A DNA stretch of 13,230 nt. Origin: Desulfobacterales bacterium (GTDB taxonomy: Bacteria; Desulfobacterota; Desulfobacteria; Desulfobacterales; BuS5). This document shows positions 1-7,911 of this stretch, one piece after another (position 1 is the stretch's first letter; each line of letters begins with the position of its first letter). The notes beneath the pieces were generated by a model that was given only the letters and a program-made list of their open reading frames with translations, made no database searches and was not told the origin of the DNA. The stretch is taken from NCBI GenBank assembly GCA_020056865.1, contig JAGVGX010000289.1, positions 1-13,230 on the forward strand, read 5' to 3'. The position numbers were made by a program, and so were the translations under genes.

Positions 1-410
1 ATTTGAAATTCCGGCAACTTTTGATTTTTGTCGAGGGCATAACAGTATGTAGTGTTCCTGCCAAGCCTGAGAGAAAAGCCAAGTGCAGCGGAGTTGTCCG
101 ATAAGCTCTTTATAACATCGGCTATCCTGAAATCCCGGACAAAGATATTGTCATCAACCAGAAACAAAATATAATCGGAACCGCTTAGTAAAGACAGCAG
201 GTCCTGCTGGAAGTCCTGCTCTCTTATAAAACTTACTGCAGTGTATTTACTGATCAGATACTCATACGCTCTTTGATGCATTGAATCAGAAGTTGTGTAA
301 AGGACTTTTAGGGATAAGGTATTTGCATCCATGCAGTGAAGGAACAGGGAGCGCAGTGTTGCATCAAGCTGCAACGGGCGGTCTTTGCTGAAGACAACAC
401 CTGTGACAGA
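1..410 (-). other. Domain 7 of giant protein: GT2-like, cut by window edge
   Basis: Residues about 1840-1975 and beyond. VTGVVFSKDRPLQLDATLRS (1841-1860) is a GT2-like opening. YILFLVDDNIFVRDF, with D1925 and D1926, sits where the DXD motif would be. The remainder, including the catalytic base, is outside the window, so activity cannot be judged. Family assignment is less certain than for the other domains. Confidence 0.65.
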
Positions 411-3400
411 CGACTCAGGCAGCGCTGCAATTTCAGATAAACTTTTTTCATATCCACACTTCTCTTGATGTTTCCTAAGATACAGGTCTTCATATCTGTC
501 TACAACCGATTCCCATGTAAGCTTATTTTTCCATTCCTGCCAGCCTTCCGTAGCAAGCTGTTTTCTGAGCCCTTCGTTGTCAAGAATCCTGTTTGCGTTT
601 GCAGCCATCTCCTCCGAAGCGCAGACGATCCCTCCATGCCACTCCCTTACATTTCCGCAGTCGGTGGAAACAAACGGAGTTTTTGACGCCTTGGCCTCGA
701 TGATTACAAGCGGAGAAGCTTCAATATACGAACCGAACAGAAATATATCCGCCTCATGATACGCTGCCAATGTATCTTCACGCGGGATGTTGACGCAGAA
801 GCGCACATTCAGGTCTTTAGCCTGAGATCTAAGTTTTTGCAGCTCGCCGCCTTCCTTCCCTATAAATACCAGTATAAAATCCTTACGGTTCATTTGCTTT
901 ACACATTCAATAACCCGGTCATGACCTTTTCCTTCAAAAAAGTTAGCAACGCAAAGCCCGAAGTATCTTGTATCGACACCATATTTTTGCCTGAAGTCGA
1001 TCCTGTTTTTTCTCGTAAACTCTTCTTCAGCGACGCCGTTAGGGATGACAACGCTGTTTGAAAAACCGTGATCCTGCGCGTATTCGTAATCTTTATACAG
1101 AGCTGAATGGTAAATCGCGGCGTCATATAGAGGAATGAATCTTGGAATAATGCAGTTGAAATAATGCTCGAAATTATGCCACCTGAGCGTCCTGCTGTCA
1201 GTCAGCGCTGAATATCCGCAGGGTGCGATGATATTGACCCTCCGGTTCCTTGTCTGTTCTACGGCATTAAAGGCGAGGTCGGTCGCCCACTGCTGGGCTG
1301 CATAGTTCATCATGACGTTGCACGGATGTTTGAGCAGGAATTCCTGATAGCGCATAATATCTTGACCCTGAATCCCGTTTGCTATGCTGCCGCTGACTTC
1401 AAAGCCGTGAACGTGCACGCCGCTCAGCTCTTGAAAAGTCCTTTCCGGGATAAGCGTTGTTGCGACTTCGACATGATGTCCCCGTTTCGCAAGTCTTTCC
1501 GATATCTGCTGAACAACTGTTTCCGCTCCGCCGACGTGAGGATAATAGAATTCTACGGTGTGCAGGATGGAGAGATTTTTACTTTTTACCTTATTATTGC
1601 TTAAACCCTCACTATGGTTTTCAGCATGAGAATTTATTAGATATGCCTTGTAATTGTTTTGAATCTTCTTTGCAAGTTCAGCCTGTATTTGCGCCTTTGT
1701 GCTGCCTATGCTGTTAGAGTGCAGACGTATTTTGTGGAGGACTTCCGGAATATTAGCCATCTCAAATCCCGCCATTAAGGCGCGTGAAAAGAAGTCATAG
1801 TCATCCACGCTGCGAAACTCTTCACGATAGTCGCCGATTTTCCCGAAGACCTCACGGCGCATCAGAGCAGCGCTATTAATCATTGAATTCATTTCACCGA
1901 ATGTTGCGCGAATCCGGTCAGTCTGCCATTCAATCCGAGGTTGCCCCTTGATATTGTTTTGGTCATCAAAATACTCTGCAAAACATCCAACAATTGCAAT
2001 GTTGGAATGCGTTTTAAGATAGTTGACAAGTTTTCCAAGCTTATCCGGCAAAGAAATATCATCACTGTCATGGTTCAAAAGATATTTCGAACCGGGATTG
2101 GTATGTTTGATTGCCTCATTTCGTGCTTTGACTTCGCCTCCGTGAGGTAAAGATATAACCTTTACGCTCTTATCACGCGCTGCAAACGACCTGGCGACCT
2201 CCAGCGTCCCGTCTGTTGAACCGTCATCGGAAATAACAATCTCGAAATCCTGGAAAGTCTGTGTCAGTAACGAGTCAAGAGTTTCAGCAAGGTATTTTTT
2301 ACCGTTATAAACCGGAATGAATATTGAGACTTCCGGAGGTTTTTGATTGTTTTCATCTGCATTCAGATGGGAATCCAGTTTACTTTGCCATACCTGTAAA
2401 AGCCTCGATTCGGTATCTGAGTCATCAACCACGCTGTCGCCGAGCACGTTCCTGGCTGCTGTCAAAAGAAATATTAGATCAGTATTGGTCAGTTTCTGTG
2501 CATGAACTGTAATGTTGTGAAGCATTTTCCATTGACTGCACTCAAAAGACAAATTGCCATAACCCAGTGATTCCAATATGTGACGGAATTTATCTTCATA
2601 CCAGCCGTCGTAGTGGACAGCCCACTTCGCTTCATGAGAACCAAAGAGATGACGCAGCACAACCTGTTTTTGTTTATATGAATAATCAGCGGATTGGATT
2701 ATAACTGAACCTGCAGCTAAATCTGGTGTTTCGATCGTCAGCATGCCGCCTATTTTCAGCCATTGATGCCATTTGCATAAAAGGGCGAGCGCTGTAGGAC
2801 GGTCAAAATGTTCAAAAACATGGTGAAGCCTGATCTCATCAACACTCTCTTCGGGGAAATTCAATTCGGTAATGTCGGTAAATATATCCGCCTTCGGGGC
2901 TGACTGCACTGTATGTTCAGTGGGAGGATAATCAATATTGACATATCCGTCGAAGTGGTTCTGCCCGCAGCCAAGATGGAGGCGGAGGGGTCGCCCTTCG
3001 GACCACAATCCTGAATCTTTTATCTGATCAAGGCTATAGGCAGGTGTTGAAAGGATCGGTTCTTTATCAGGCTCAGGTGTTGCATTGAATACCTTCCGCA
3101 TCAATCTCCTTTTACCCGGATCTTTTGGCAAAGGGCCGTAATGCCCCCAGCGCTGAGTATAGAGCCGAATATCCTCATCAGCTTTTTTGATGTTCGACTG
3201 CTTTAGGCTGTCCATGACATTGTTATGGATAACGAAACAGTCAGACAAAGGAATAATCTCTTTTCCGTTCTCATAAAGCTTAAAACAGATATCTCCGTCC
3301 GCACAGTAGAACTTATATTCCTCATCCAGCCCGTCGACTTCATAAAACTGCTCCAGACGCAGCAGGCCGTAATTCATCAGCAGTTTTTGTCCGAACGTGT

Positions 3401-5927
3401 AGTCTATTCCATAGTCATCCCATCCGGGTTCGGAAACCTCGTTCTTATAGAAAAATATCCCGCCTGCAACATTCGGCGGTTGTTGTTTGAGAATTTTAAG
3501 GGCCCGGCTGATGCAGGATTCCTCGAAAACAATGTCATCGCTCGCAAACATCGCCCATCTTCCGCTCGCTTGCGAAAAGCCGAAATTATACAATTGCGGC
3601 CATGTATGCCTCCTTCCGCCGAGATATTCGGCCTCGCTGTAAACTCTCTCTACTCCATGGCTCTTTAAAACTTCGAGCGTATCATCGGAAGATCCGCCCT
3701 CAACCACAATGACTTCATACCTGACCCCCTGTGCGGCATATTCCAGGCTTATGAGCATTTCGTCAAGGAGTTCCGCCCGGTCTTTTGTAGCGATGACGAT
3801 GCTTACATCTACTTGGTCAGAGAGGTGAAGATCTCCTCGATCTTCTTGTTGTTCTTGCATCTCAGTCTTGGAATCTTCTGCAGCGAGGAATGCAGGGGTA
3901 AGAACAACTTCCGGCAAAGAAGATAAAGAAAAAAGTTTAATCTGTTGTTGTTTATTTTTATAAGCTTCAATGCATTGGTTGTATATTTCTTCATAATGAC
4001 GGGCGACGATTTGATGTTCAAAATTTGATACAGCCCGGTTACGCGCATTCGCACTGTATTGAACCCGCAGTTCCGGACGGACATATAGTAGTTCAGACGA
4101 CCTTACAAGCTGTTCGACATCTCTGAGTTCAGCGACAAATCCGTCTTTGCCGTCACGGACAAGCTCGGGTATGCCGCCGGTATTAAACGTTACAATGGGA
4201 ACTCCACAGGACAATGCTTCGAGAACTACTAAAGGACAGTTATCTGCGATCGATGTATACAAAAATATATCCAGCGCCGAATAAGCCTGCGACAGCTCGG
4301 CTTCGTCACTTATGTGGGGTATATTAATGATGCGTGAATTATCTGATTTGCTGTAAGAGCCGATATTCACGAATATACAGTCTGGATTTTTTGCCCACAG
4401 CGCTTCCAGTGCGGACTGAGTATAGCTTCCGCCCTTCCACTGATTGTCCAACGTCCCTCCATGGGAAACAGCGCCGACTGCAAAAGCGGTTTCAGAAATG
4501 CCGTATTTTCTTCTTGCCTCCTTCTTATCGTAAGGATGAAAAATGTCAGTATCTATGCCGTTGTAAATCAATTTTACCTGATGATTTCGTAAAACACTTT
4601 GTTCAATTTTTGTCTTCAGCCATTGCGAAGGTGCGACAATCCACAAGTAGGAGTGGTCATAAATTAGTTTTTTATCCTTCCAGAGTTGTGCGGATGTGTC
4701 AATCCTCAACGCGGGTTCAGTTGTAATGTATGGACACTCACCGCAGCCCGTCAACCATTTATCACAGTCGAATGAATGAGCGCAATGTCCTGTAAATGAT
4801 TGCATATCGTGAAGCGTCCAAACACTTGGTTTCAGGTGAGAAAGGGCTGAAACGGAGAAGGGGTTAAAGTAGCCTCCATGTAAATTGTGGAAATGGAGTA
4901 AGTCCGCTGATTGGACCATCGGGTGATATACCAGTTTATGACTCCCCTGGAACTCATAAAATAGCCTGCCCTCCTGTTGGCATCTGGCCTGAAGAACAGA
5001 GTCAGCCTCAACAGGGAATGAAAAAGAGTGTTCTGAATTACCCATCTTATTGCCTACAAGCATCGCTGCATGATGCCCTGCATTTCGTTGAGCTTCAGCA
5101 AGACGCCAGGCAACTTTAGCGGCGCCGCCGGCTTCATCATGTGTGTTAATATGAACAATGGATAGCGTATGTTGGTTATTTTTTTTAAGAGGTACCTTTG
5201 ATTGCCGGATGATTGCCTCTTCTAGTGCCAAAGAGGCATATTTTGCCTGAATATCTTTCTTGTCAATAGAAATACATCCTTGACAGTAGCGAAGAGAGTA
5301 AAGTTCCTCAGGTAAATTTCTTAATTCTCCAAGCTCTGAAAGCCTTAACCAGAGGTCATAATCCTGAGCATACAAGAAATTTTCATTGTAATAACCAACT
5401 TTTTCAAGGACTGAACGTCTCGACATTGTGGAACCATGTCCAATTTCGTTTTGAATCAGTAATCCTTTTTTGATATCTTCAAATTTTTCGTATTGTCCCC
5501 AAACGCCATGTTTTTTCCCATTTTCATCAATCATGCTCATGAATGTTCCAACAACGAGACATCCCTTATTTCTCTTTAAGAAGGCTATTTGTTTTTCGAA
5601 TCTGCGAGGGTGGGAGAAATCATCAGCATCCATACGTGCAATATACTCTCCACGTGCAGCCTTAATGCCGATGTTAAGTGATTTTGTAAGACCAAGATTT
5701 TCATGGTTTGTAATAATTCTAATTCGGGGATCATCAAACTGCCGGAGGATTTTCTCCGTATTATCAGATGAAGCGTCATTAATTATTATGAACTCAAAAT
5801 CCTGAAAGGTCTGTTTTAAAATACTTTTAACAGCAATGTCTAAATATTTCTCACCGTTATAGACTGACATAACTACACTTATTTGGGGATTTCCCGAGGT
5901 TATATAATTATTTGTATTGGTATTCAT
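1..5927 (-). CDS. Giant multidomain glycosyltransferase/methyltransferase, 3'-truncated by window edge
   Basis: I translated this frame by hand from the ATG at 5927 to base 1. It contains 1975 codons with no stop, so the protein exceeds about 220 kDa and its C-terminus is outside the window. Domains in order are GT2 (about residues 14-245), GT4 (255-655), GT2 (706-930), class I SAM methyltransferase (980-1150), GT2 (1199-1425), GT4 (1451-1815) and a GT2-like domain from 1840 on. Single GT2 and GT4 enzymes are usually 250-400 residues, so this is a fusion of about seven enzymes. No signal peptide or membrane segment is evident, so I infer a cytoplasmic or peripheral enzyme that adds several sugars and one methyl group to a glycan. 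The start is the first ATG after an in-frame TAA at 5933-5931. The ribosome site is weak (GCGGA about 9-12 bases upstream). It lies 35 bases after the preceding GT4 gene and is probably cotranscribed. Acceptor, donor sugars and linkages cannot be read from the sequence. Confidence 0.93.
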   Translation of the reverse strand, partial: MNTNTNNYITSGNPQISVVMSVYNGEKYLDIAVKSILKQTFQDFEFIIINDASSDNTEKILRQFDDPRIRIITNHENLGLTKSLNIGIKAARGEYIARMDADDFSHPRRFEKQIAFLKRNKGCLVVGTFMSMIDENGKKHGVWGQYEKFEDIKKGLLIQNEIGHGSTMSRRSVLEKVGYYNENFLYAQDYDLWLRLSELGELRNLPEELYSLRYCQGCISIDKKDIQAKYASLALEEAIIRQSKVPLKKNNQHTLSIVHINTHDEAGGAAKVAWRLAEAQRNAGHHAAMLVGNKMGNSEHSFSFPVEADSVLQARCQQEGRLFYEFQGSHKLVYHPMVQSADLLHFHNLHGGYFNPFSVSALSHLKPSVWTLHDMQSFTGHCAHSFDCDKWLTGCGECPYITTEPALRIDTSAQLWKDKKLIYDHSYLWIVAPSQWLKTKIEQSVLRNHQVKLIYNGIDTDIFHPYDKKEARRKYGISETAFAVGAVSHGGTLDNQWKGGSYTQSALEALWAKNPDCIFVNIGSYSKSDNSRIINIPHISDEAELSQAYSALDIFLYTSIADNCPLVVLEALSCGVPIVTFNTGGIPELVRDGKDGFVAELRDVEQLVRSSELLYVRPELRVQYSANARNRAVSNFEHQIVARHYEEIYNQCIEAYKNKQQQIKLFSLSSLPEVVLTPAFLAAEDSKTEMQEQQEDRGDLHLSDQVDVSIVIATKDRAELLDEMLISLEYAAQGVRYEVIVVEGGSSDDTLEVLKSHGVERVYSEAEYLGGRRHTWPQLYNFGFSQASGRWAMFASDDIVFEESCISRALKILKQQPPNVAGGIFFYKNEVSEPGWDDYGIDYTFGQKLLMNYGLLRLEQFYEVDGLDEEYKFYCADGDICFKLYENGKEIIPLSDCFVIHNNVMDSLKQSNIKKADEDIRLYTQRWGHYGPLPKDPGKRRLMRKVFNATPEPDKEPILSTPAYSLDQIKDSGLWSEGRPLRLHLGCGQNHFDGYVNIDYPPTEHTVQSAPKADIFTDITELNFPEESVDEIRLHHVFEHFDRPTALALLCKWHQWLKIGGMLTIETPDLAAGSVIIQSADYSYKQKQVVLRHLFGSHEAKWAVHYDGWYEDKFRHILESLGYGNLSFECSQWKMLHNITVHAQKLTNTDLIFLLTAARNVLGDSVVDDSDTESRLLQVWQSKLDSHLNADENNQKPPEVSIFIPVYNGKKYLAETLDSLLTQTFQDFEIVISDDGSTDGTLEVARSFAARDKSVKVISLPHGGEVKARNEAIKHTNPGSKYLLNHDSDDISLPDKLGKLVNYLKTHSNIAIVGCFAEYFDDQNNIKGQPRIEWQTDRIRATFGEMNSMINSAALMRREVFGKIGDYREEFRSVDDYDFFSRALMAGFEMANIPEVLHKIRLHSNSIGSTKAQIQAELAKKIQNNYKAYLINSHAENHSEGLSNNKVKSKNLSILHTVEFYYPHVGGAETVVQQISERLAKRGHHVEVATTLIPERTFQELSGVHVHGFEVSGSIANGIQGQDIMRYQEFLLKHPCNVMMNYAAQQWATDLAFNAVEQTRNRRVNIIAPCGYSALTDSRTLRWHNFEHYFNCIIPRFIPLYDAAIYHSALYKDYEYAQDHGFSNSVVIPNGVAEEEFTRKNRIDFRQKYGVDTRYFGLCVANFFEGKGHDRVIECVKQMNRKDFILVFIGKEGGELQKLRSQAKDLNVRFCVNIPREDTLAAYHEADIFLFGSYIEASPLVIIEAKASKTPFVSTDCGNVREWHGGIVCASEEMAANANRILDNEGLRKQLATEGWQEWKNKLTWESVVDRYEDLYLRKHQEKCGYEKSLSEIAALPESSVTGVVFSKDRPLQLDATLRSLFLHCMDANTLSLKVLYTTSDSMHQRAYEYLISKYTAVSFIREQDFQQDLLSLLSGSDYILFLVDDNIFVRDFRIADVIKSLSDNSAALGFSLRLGRNTTYCYALDKNQKLPEFQ
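483..1577 (-). other. Domain 6 of giant protein: GT4
   Basis: Residues about 1451-1815. It starts LSILHTVEFYYPHVGGAETV (1452-1471), with the GGAE loop typical of GT4 enzymes. PNGV at 1629-1632 and GKGHDRVIE mark the C-terminal Rossmann half. YIEASPLVIIEAKAS carries a perfect EX7E pair, E1736 and E1744. It lacks the Cys-rich insert of domain 2, so the two GT4 domains are of different subtypes. Confidence 0.9.
1653..2333 (-). other. Domain 5 of giant protein: GT2, paralogue of domain 1
   Basis: Residues about 1199-1425. VSIFIPVYNGKKYLAETL (1200 onward, G1209) and TQTFQDFEIVISDDGSTDGT closely follow the same segment of domain 1, which has KQTFQDFEFIIINDASSDNT. LNHDSDD (D1287, D1289, D1290) is the DXD region and VDDYDFFSRAL (D1376, D1378) the catalytic-base region. 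An Asn/Ser-rich linker of about 25 residues follows before the next GT4 domain. Confidence 0.88.
2478..2990 (-). other. Domain 4 of giant protein: class I SAM methyltransferase
   Basis: Residues about 980-1150. Motif I is LHLGCG, with L985 to G988, followed by FDGYVNIDYPP with the acidic residue that holds the SAM ribose. DITELNFPEESVDEI and HHVFEHF match the post-motif and motif II regions, and WLKIGGMLTIETPDL is the conserved closing segment. This type is common in polysaccharide loci, where it is expected to O-methylate a sugar (family knowledge). Its position between two GT2 domains suggests methylation of an internal or capping sugar, which is inference. Confidence 0.88.
3138..3812 (-). 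other. Domain 3 of giant protein: GT2
   Basis: Residues about 706-930. VDVSIVIATKDRAELLDEML (706-725) is the first strand, and VIVVEGGSSDDT gives the second acidic motif. FASDDIVF, with D797 and D798, stands in the DXD position, and CADGDICFKL (D877, D879) in the catalytic-base position. The TKDR opening differs from the VYNG opening of domains 1 and 5, so this domain belongs to another GT2 subgroup. The end is set near W927. Confidence 0.85.
3827..3845. repeat. Short inverted repeat in an interdomain linker
   Basis: GAAGATC, a TCCTC loop and GATCTTC form 7-base arms inside the sequence coding for the Gln/Glu-rich linker between domains 2 and 3 of the giant protein. It may be chance or a scar of a fusion event. 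Confidence 0.5.
3963..5165 (-). other. Domain 2 of giant protein: GT4 (GT-B fold) with Cys cluster
   Basis: Residues about 255-655. It opens with LSIVHINTHDEAGGAAKVAW (255 onward), the GT4 N-terminal strand plus glycine loop. At 373-399 it has HDM..FTGHC....DC..W..GCG.CP, a Cys-rich segment seen in WcaC-type GT4 enzymes (established family knowledge, from memory). The cysteines are C382, C388, C395 and C398. NGID at 456-459 and ADNCPLVVLEALSCG, ending in E570, form the C-terminal donor-binding half. The usual first glutamate of the EX7E motif is D562 here, a common variant. After it comes a Gln/Glu-rich linker, about 656-705. Confidence 0.88.
5193..5888 (-). other. Domain 1 of giant protein: GT2 (GT-A fold)
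   Basis: Residues about 14-245. The N-terminal nucleotide-binding strand reads ISVVMSVYNGEKYL (16-29), followed by FIIINDASSDNT, the usual GT2 motif. The metal-binding DXD region is MDADD at 99-103, and AQDYDLWLRL around 187-196 (D189, D191) matches the catalytic-base region of bacterial GT2 enzymes. All key acidic residues are present, so the domain should be active. It is followed by a short basic, Asn-containing linker (about 243-254). This part is AT-rich like the neighbouring free-standing genes. Confidence 0.9.
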
Positions 5928-5962
5928 TGATTAGATTCCGCTTTATAACGCCTTCGGATCCA

Positions 5963-7012
5963 TTAAGAGTTAAAAATCTCTTGATAAAGTTTGTCATATG
6001 CCAAAGCACTGTCTTTCATATTGAACTGTTCTTTTATGGTCTTATAAGCATTTCGACCATGATGCTCTCTTAACATTGGATCCAATAAGTATTTCTCTAA
6101 TGCATTAATCAATTGCTCAAGGTTATTTTCTTCAATCAAAAAACCATTATCGTTATTGATAACTAACTCATTTATTTGGTCAACGTCAGTTGCAATCGCT
6201 GGAATTCCTGTGGCCATTCCTTCCATCAGACTATTAGGAATGCCTTCATTTAATGAGTTAGATACACATGTTACAACATCAAACCCCTTTATTGTTTGCT
6301 GCGGTTCTTCCATATTGCCGAGAAAGTGTATATACTTCTCAAAGCCTGAAGACATGACTTTTAATTCCGCTTCCATATCTTCAGCGCCGGGCATTTCGGA
6401 ATTTCCACCAATAAGAACTAACCGTATATTTTCATATTTTATTGAAAGTATTTTTATTGCATTAATGAGTAATTGCAGATTTTTCCCGCGTCCAAAACGA
6501 CAACTTCGGCCAACTACAAAACAATCCTTATCAAAGAGTCTCGTTCTTTCTAAAGCAGCTACGTAATTCAAATCGATCCCGTTATAAATAAGCCGTATGT
6601 TTTCTTTGGAAATGTACTTTGAAATCATTTCAATTGTTCCATTGCTTGAGGCTATAACATATCTGAAATTGTCCTTGGGCAGTCTTGTGCAGCTTCTTGT
6701 CCCGTCAGTTCTTTCAATTAAATTGCTCACTCCGGCAGCCAAAGCACATTTTAAGGGCAAATCATCGTTGTGAATTTGGACAATATCCGGGTTTATGCGC
6801 TTGAAAAAATCTATAATTTCTTCTGGATTATTAAATGGTATGAAGATCGGATTGCCAACATCGTAAAATTTTGCCTGAAATTTAGGCACGTGAGTAGCCA
6901 GAAAAAAGAATTCATATTTGGTATTAAGTTTATTGGCAAGATTATAAAGAAATGATTCTATGCCGCCGATGTAGAAATCAAATAACGTAAAAACAATTTT
7001 AGGCTTTTTCAT
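5963..7012 (-). CDS. GT4 family glycosyltransferase
   Basis: This is a 349-residue GT-B fold enzyme that would transfer a sugar from a nucleotide donor onto a glycan acceptor in the cytoplasm. The N-terminal strand KIVFTLFDFYIGGIESF (5-21) has the GG loop. NGID is at 144-147. The second Rossmann domain begins with VGRSCRFGRGKNLQLL (167-182), and EGIPNSLME gives a complete EX7E pair at E256 and E264. Length is normal for the family. AAGGA lies 7 bases before the ATG and supports the start. It follows the GT2-like gene by 12 bases and precedes the giant ORF by 35, so all three are likely cotranscribed. Donor and linkage are unknown. The gene is AT-rich. Confidence 0.92.
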   Translation of the reverse strand: MKKPKIVFTLFDFYIGGIESFLYNLANKLNTKYEFFFLATHVPKFQAKFYDVGNPIFIPFNNPEEIIDFFKRINPDIVQIHNDDLPLKCALAAGVSNLIERTDGTRSCTRLPKDNFRYVIASSNGTIEMISKYISKENIRLIYNGIDLNYVAALERTRLFDKDCFVVGRSCRFGRGKNLQLLINAIKILSIKYENIRLVLIGGNSEMPGAEDMEAELKVMSSGFEKYIHFLGNMEEPQQTIKGFDVVTCVSNSLNEGIPNSLMEGMATGIPAIATDVDQINELVINNDNGFLIEENNLEQLINALEKYLLDPMLREHHGRNAYKTIKEQFNMKDSALAYDKLYQEIFNS

Positions 7013-7019
7013 TATATCG

Positions 7020-7024
7020 TCCTT
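7020..7024 (-). promoter_or_regulatory. Ribosome binding site for GT4 gene at 7012
   Basis: AAGGA on the minus strand, 7 bases before the ATG at 7012 and just before the end of the upstream gene's stop codon region. It supports this start and translational coupling. Confidence 0.7.
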
Positions 7025-7894
7025 TTATGTTTGATTTGGCAACAGATAGCTGTTAATAAATTCTTTCCAACGCTCTATAGATTTATCAGGATTGATATGT
7101 TTGCCTTGCGATTTTTCCACACCTCTTCCCAGATGAAGGAAAAAAACATCTCCGTTGTCATCAAAACTTCTATCAACATTAAGTTTCCTGAAAGGGGAAC
7201 TGACAGGTATTTTTTCGACCAATGACCTGTCCCACAAGGTATTTGGAGAAGCAAATATTTTATAGCCGGCTTCTTTTAATTTTACGATGGCTTTATCACC
7301 AACATCATAGAATGGGAGCTCGGGGAAAAAATCAAGATTTAAAGCTTTAAATATTTGAAAATCGATCACATATCCCAAAACATGAAGAATCCCGTCTTTT
7401 ATTCTTGTCTTGTCCAATCTCACCCCTGCCGCCTTAACTTCTTTATTTAATTTGGATAGTAAGTAATCAAGCCAGCCTTGTTTGCATGGGGCGCAATCTT
7501 GATGCAGAGACATGAAATATTTAGTAGCAGGAGAAATGCTTTGGGCGACTAACTCTAACCCGATCGCATTGGCATAGCTTCCCCCCTTCTCAATACCTGT
7601 TCTATTAAGAATTATGTTTAATCCTTCCTCTTCCAATAGCCATTTAATATTTTCAAATGGAGAGTTATTATCGACAATCCATAATTCGTAAGGAGTAACG
7701 GTTAAATTTTTTATGGTCTTAATACACAGCATAAGCAAGGGAATAGTGCGCACAGAGGGAAGACATGATACCACAGCTAAACGTGGCGCATTTGGCAATT
7801 CAAAAACGGTTTGCTTCTTAAATATTTCATAAGATGCCCCGTCGAGGAATAGATGTTCTTTTATAAAACCTGTGCAAAAAGGCGCTGCCTCCAT
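7025..7894 (-). CDS. GT2-like glycosyltransferase with HQDC in the DXD position
   Basis: A 289-residue protein with a GT-A core. RLAVVSCLPSVRTIPLL (38-54) and ELWIVDNNSPF (70-80) are the two nucleotide-binding segments of GT2 enzymes. In the metal-binding position it has SLHQDC (H131-C134), a variant of DXD where the first acid is replaced by histidine. NVDRSFDDNGDVFFLHLGRG near 239-258 is the C-terminal acceptor and catalytic region, with a histidine at 254. About 35 residues precede the fold. GGTGGA, 9 bases before the ATG, supports the start. It lies 17 bases after the methyltransferase gene, so the two are likely coupled. Donor and acceptor cannot be assigned. A catalytically altered GT2 relative is the main alternative. 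Confidence 0.82.
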   Translation of the reverse strand: MEAAPFCTGFIKEHLFLDGASYEIFKKQTVFELPNAPRLAVVSCLPSVRTIPLLMLCIKTIKNLTVTPYELWIVDNNSPFENIKWLLEEEGLNIILNRTGIEKGGSYANAIGLELVAQSISPATKYFMSLHQDCAPCKQGWLDYLLSKLNKEVKAAGVRLDKTRIKDGILHVLGYVIDFQIFKALNLDFFPELPFYDVGDKAIVKLKEAGYKIFASPNTLWDRSLVEKIPVSSPFRKLNVDRSFDDNGDVFFLHLGRGVEKSQGKHINPDKSIERWKEFINSYLLPNQT

Positions 7895-7903
7895 TTGATC
7901 TAA

Positions 7904-7909
7904 TCCACC
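7904..7909 (-). promoter_or_regulatory. Ribosome binding site for GT2-like gene at 7894
   Basis: GGTGGA on the minus strand, 9 bases before the ATG at 7894, in the 17-base gap after the upstream methyltransferase. It decides the start of the gene. Confidence 0.6.
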
Positions 7910-7911
7910 AT

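Noticed and set aside
3225..3668. Plus-strand open frame of 147 codons
   Set aside because: It lies entirely opposite domain 3 of the giant protein, shows no recognisable motif and has no clear ribosome site.
3809..4084. Minus-strand open frame of 91 codons
   Set aside because: It overlaps the giant ORF in another frame across the GT4 end and linker, with a low-complexity basic sequence.
4334..4726. Plus-strand open frame of 130 codons
   Set aside because: It is antisense to the donor-binding half of the first GT4 domain and the protein has no domain-like pattern.
6156..6566. Plus-strand open frame of 136 codons
   Set aside because: It mirrors the conserved C-terminal half of the GT4 gene on the other strand; a shadow.
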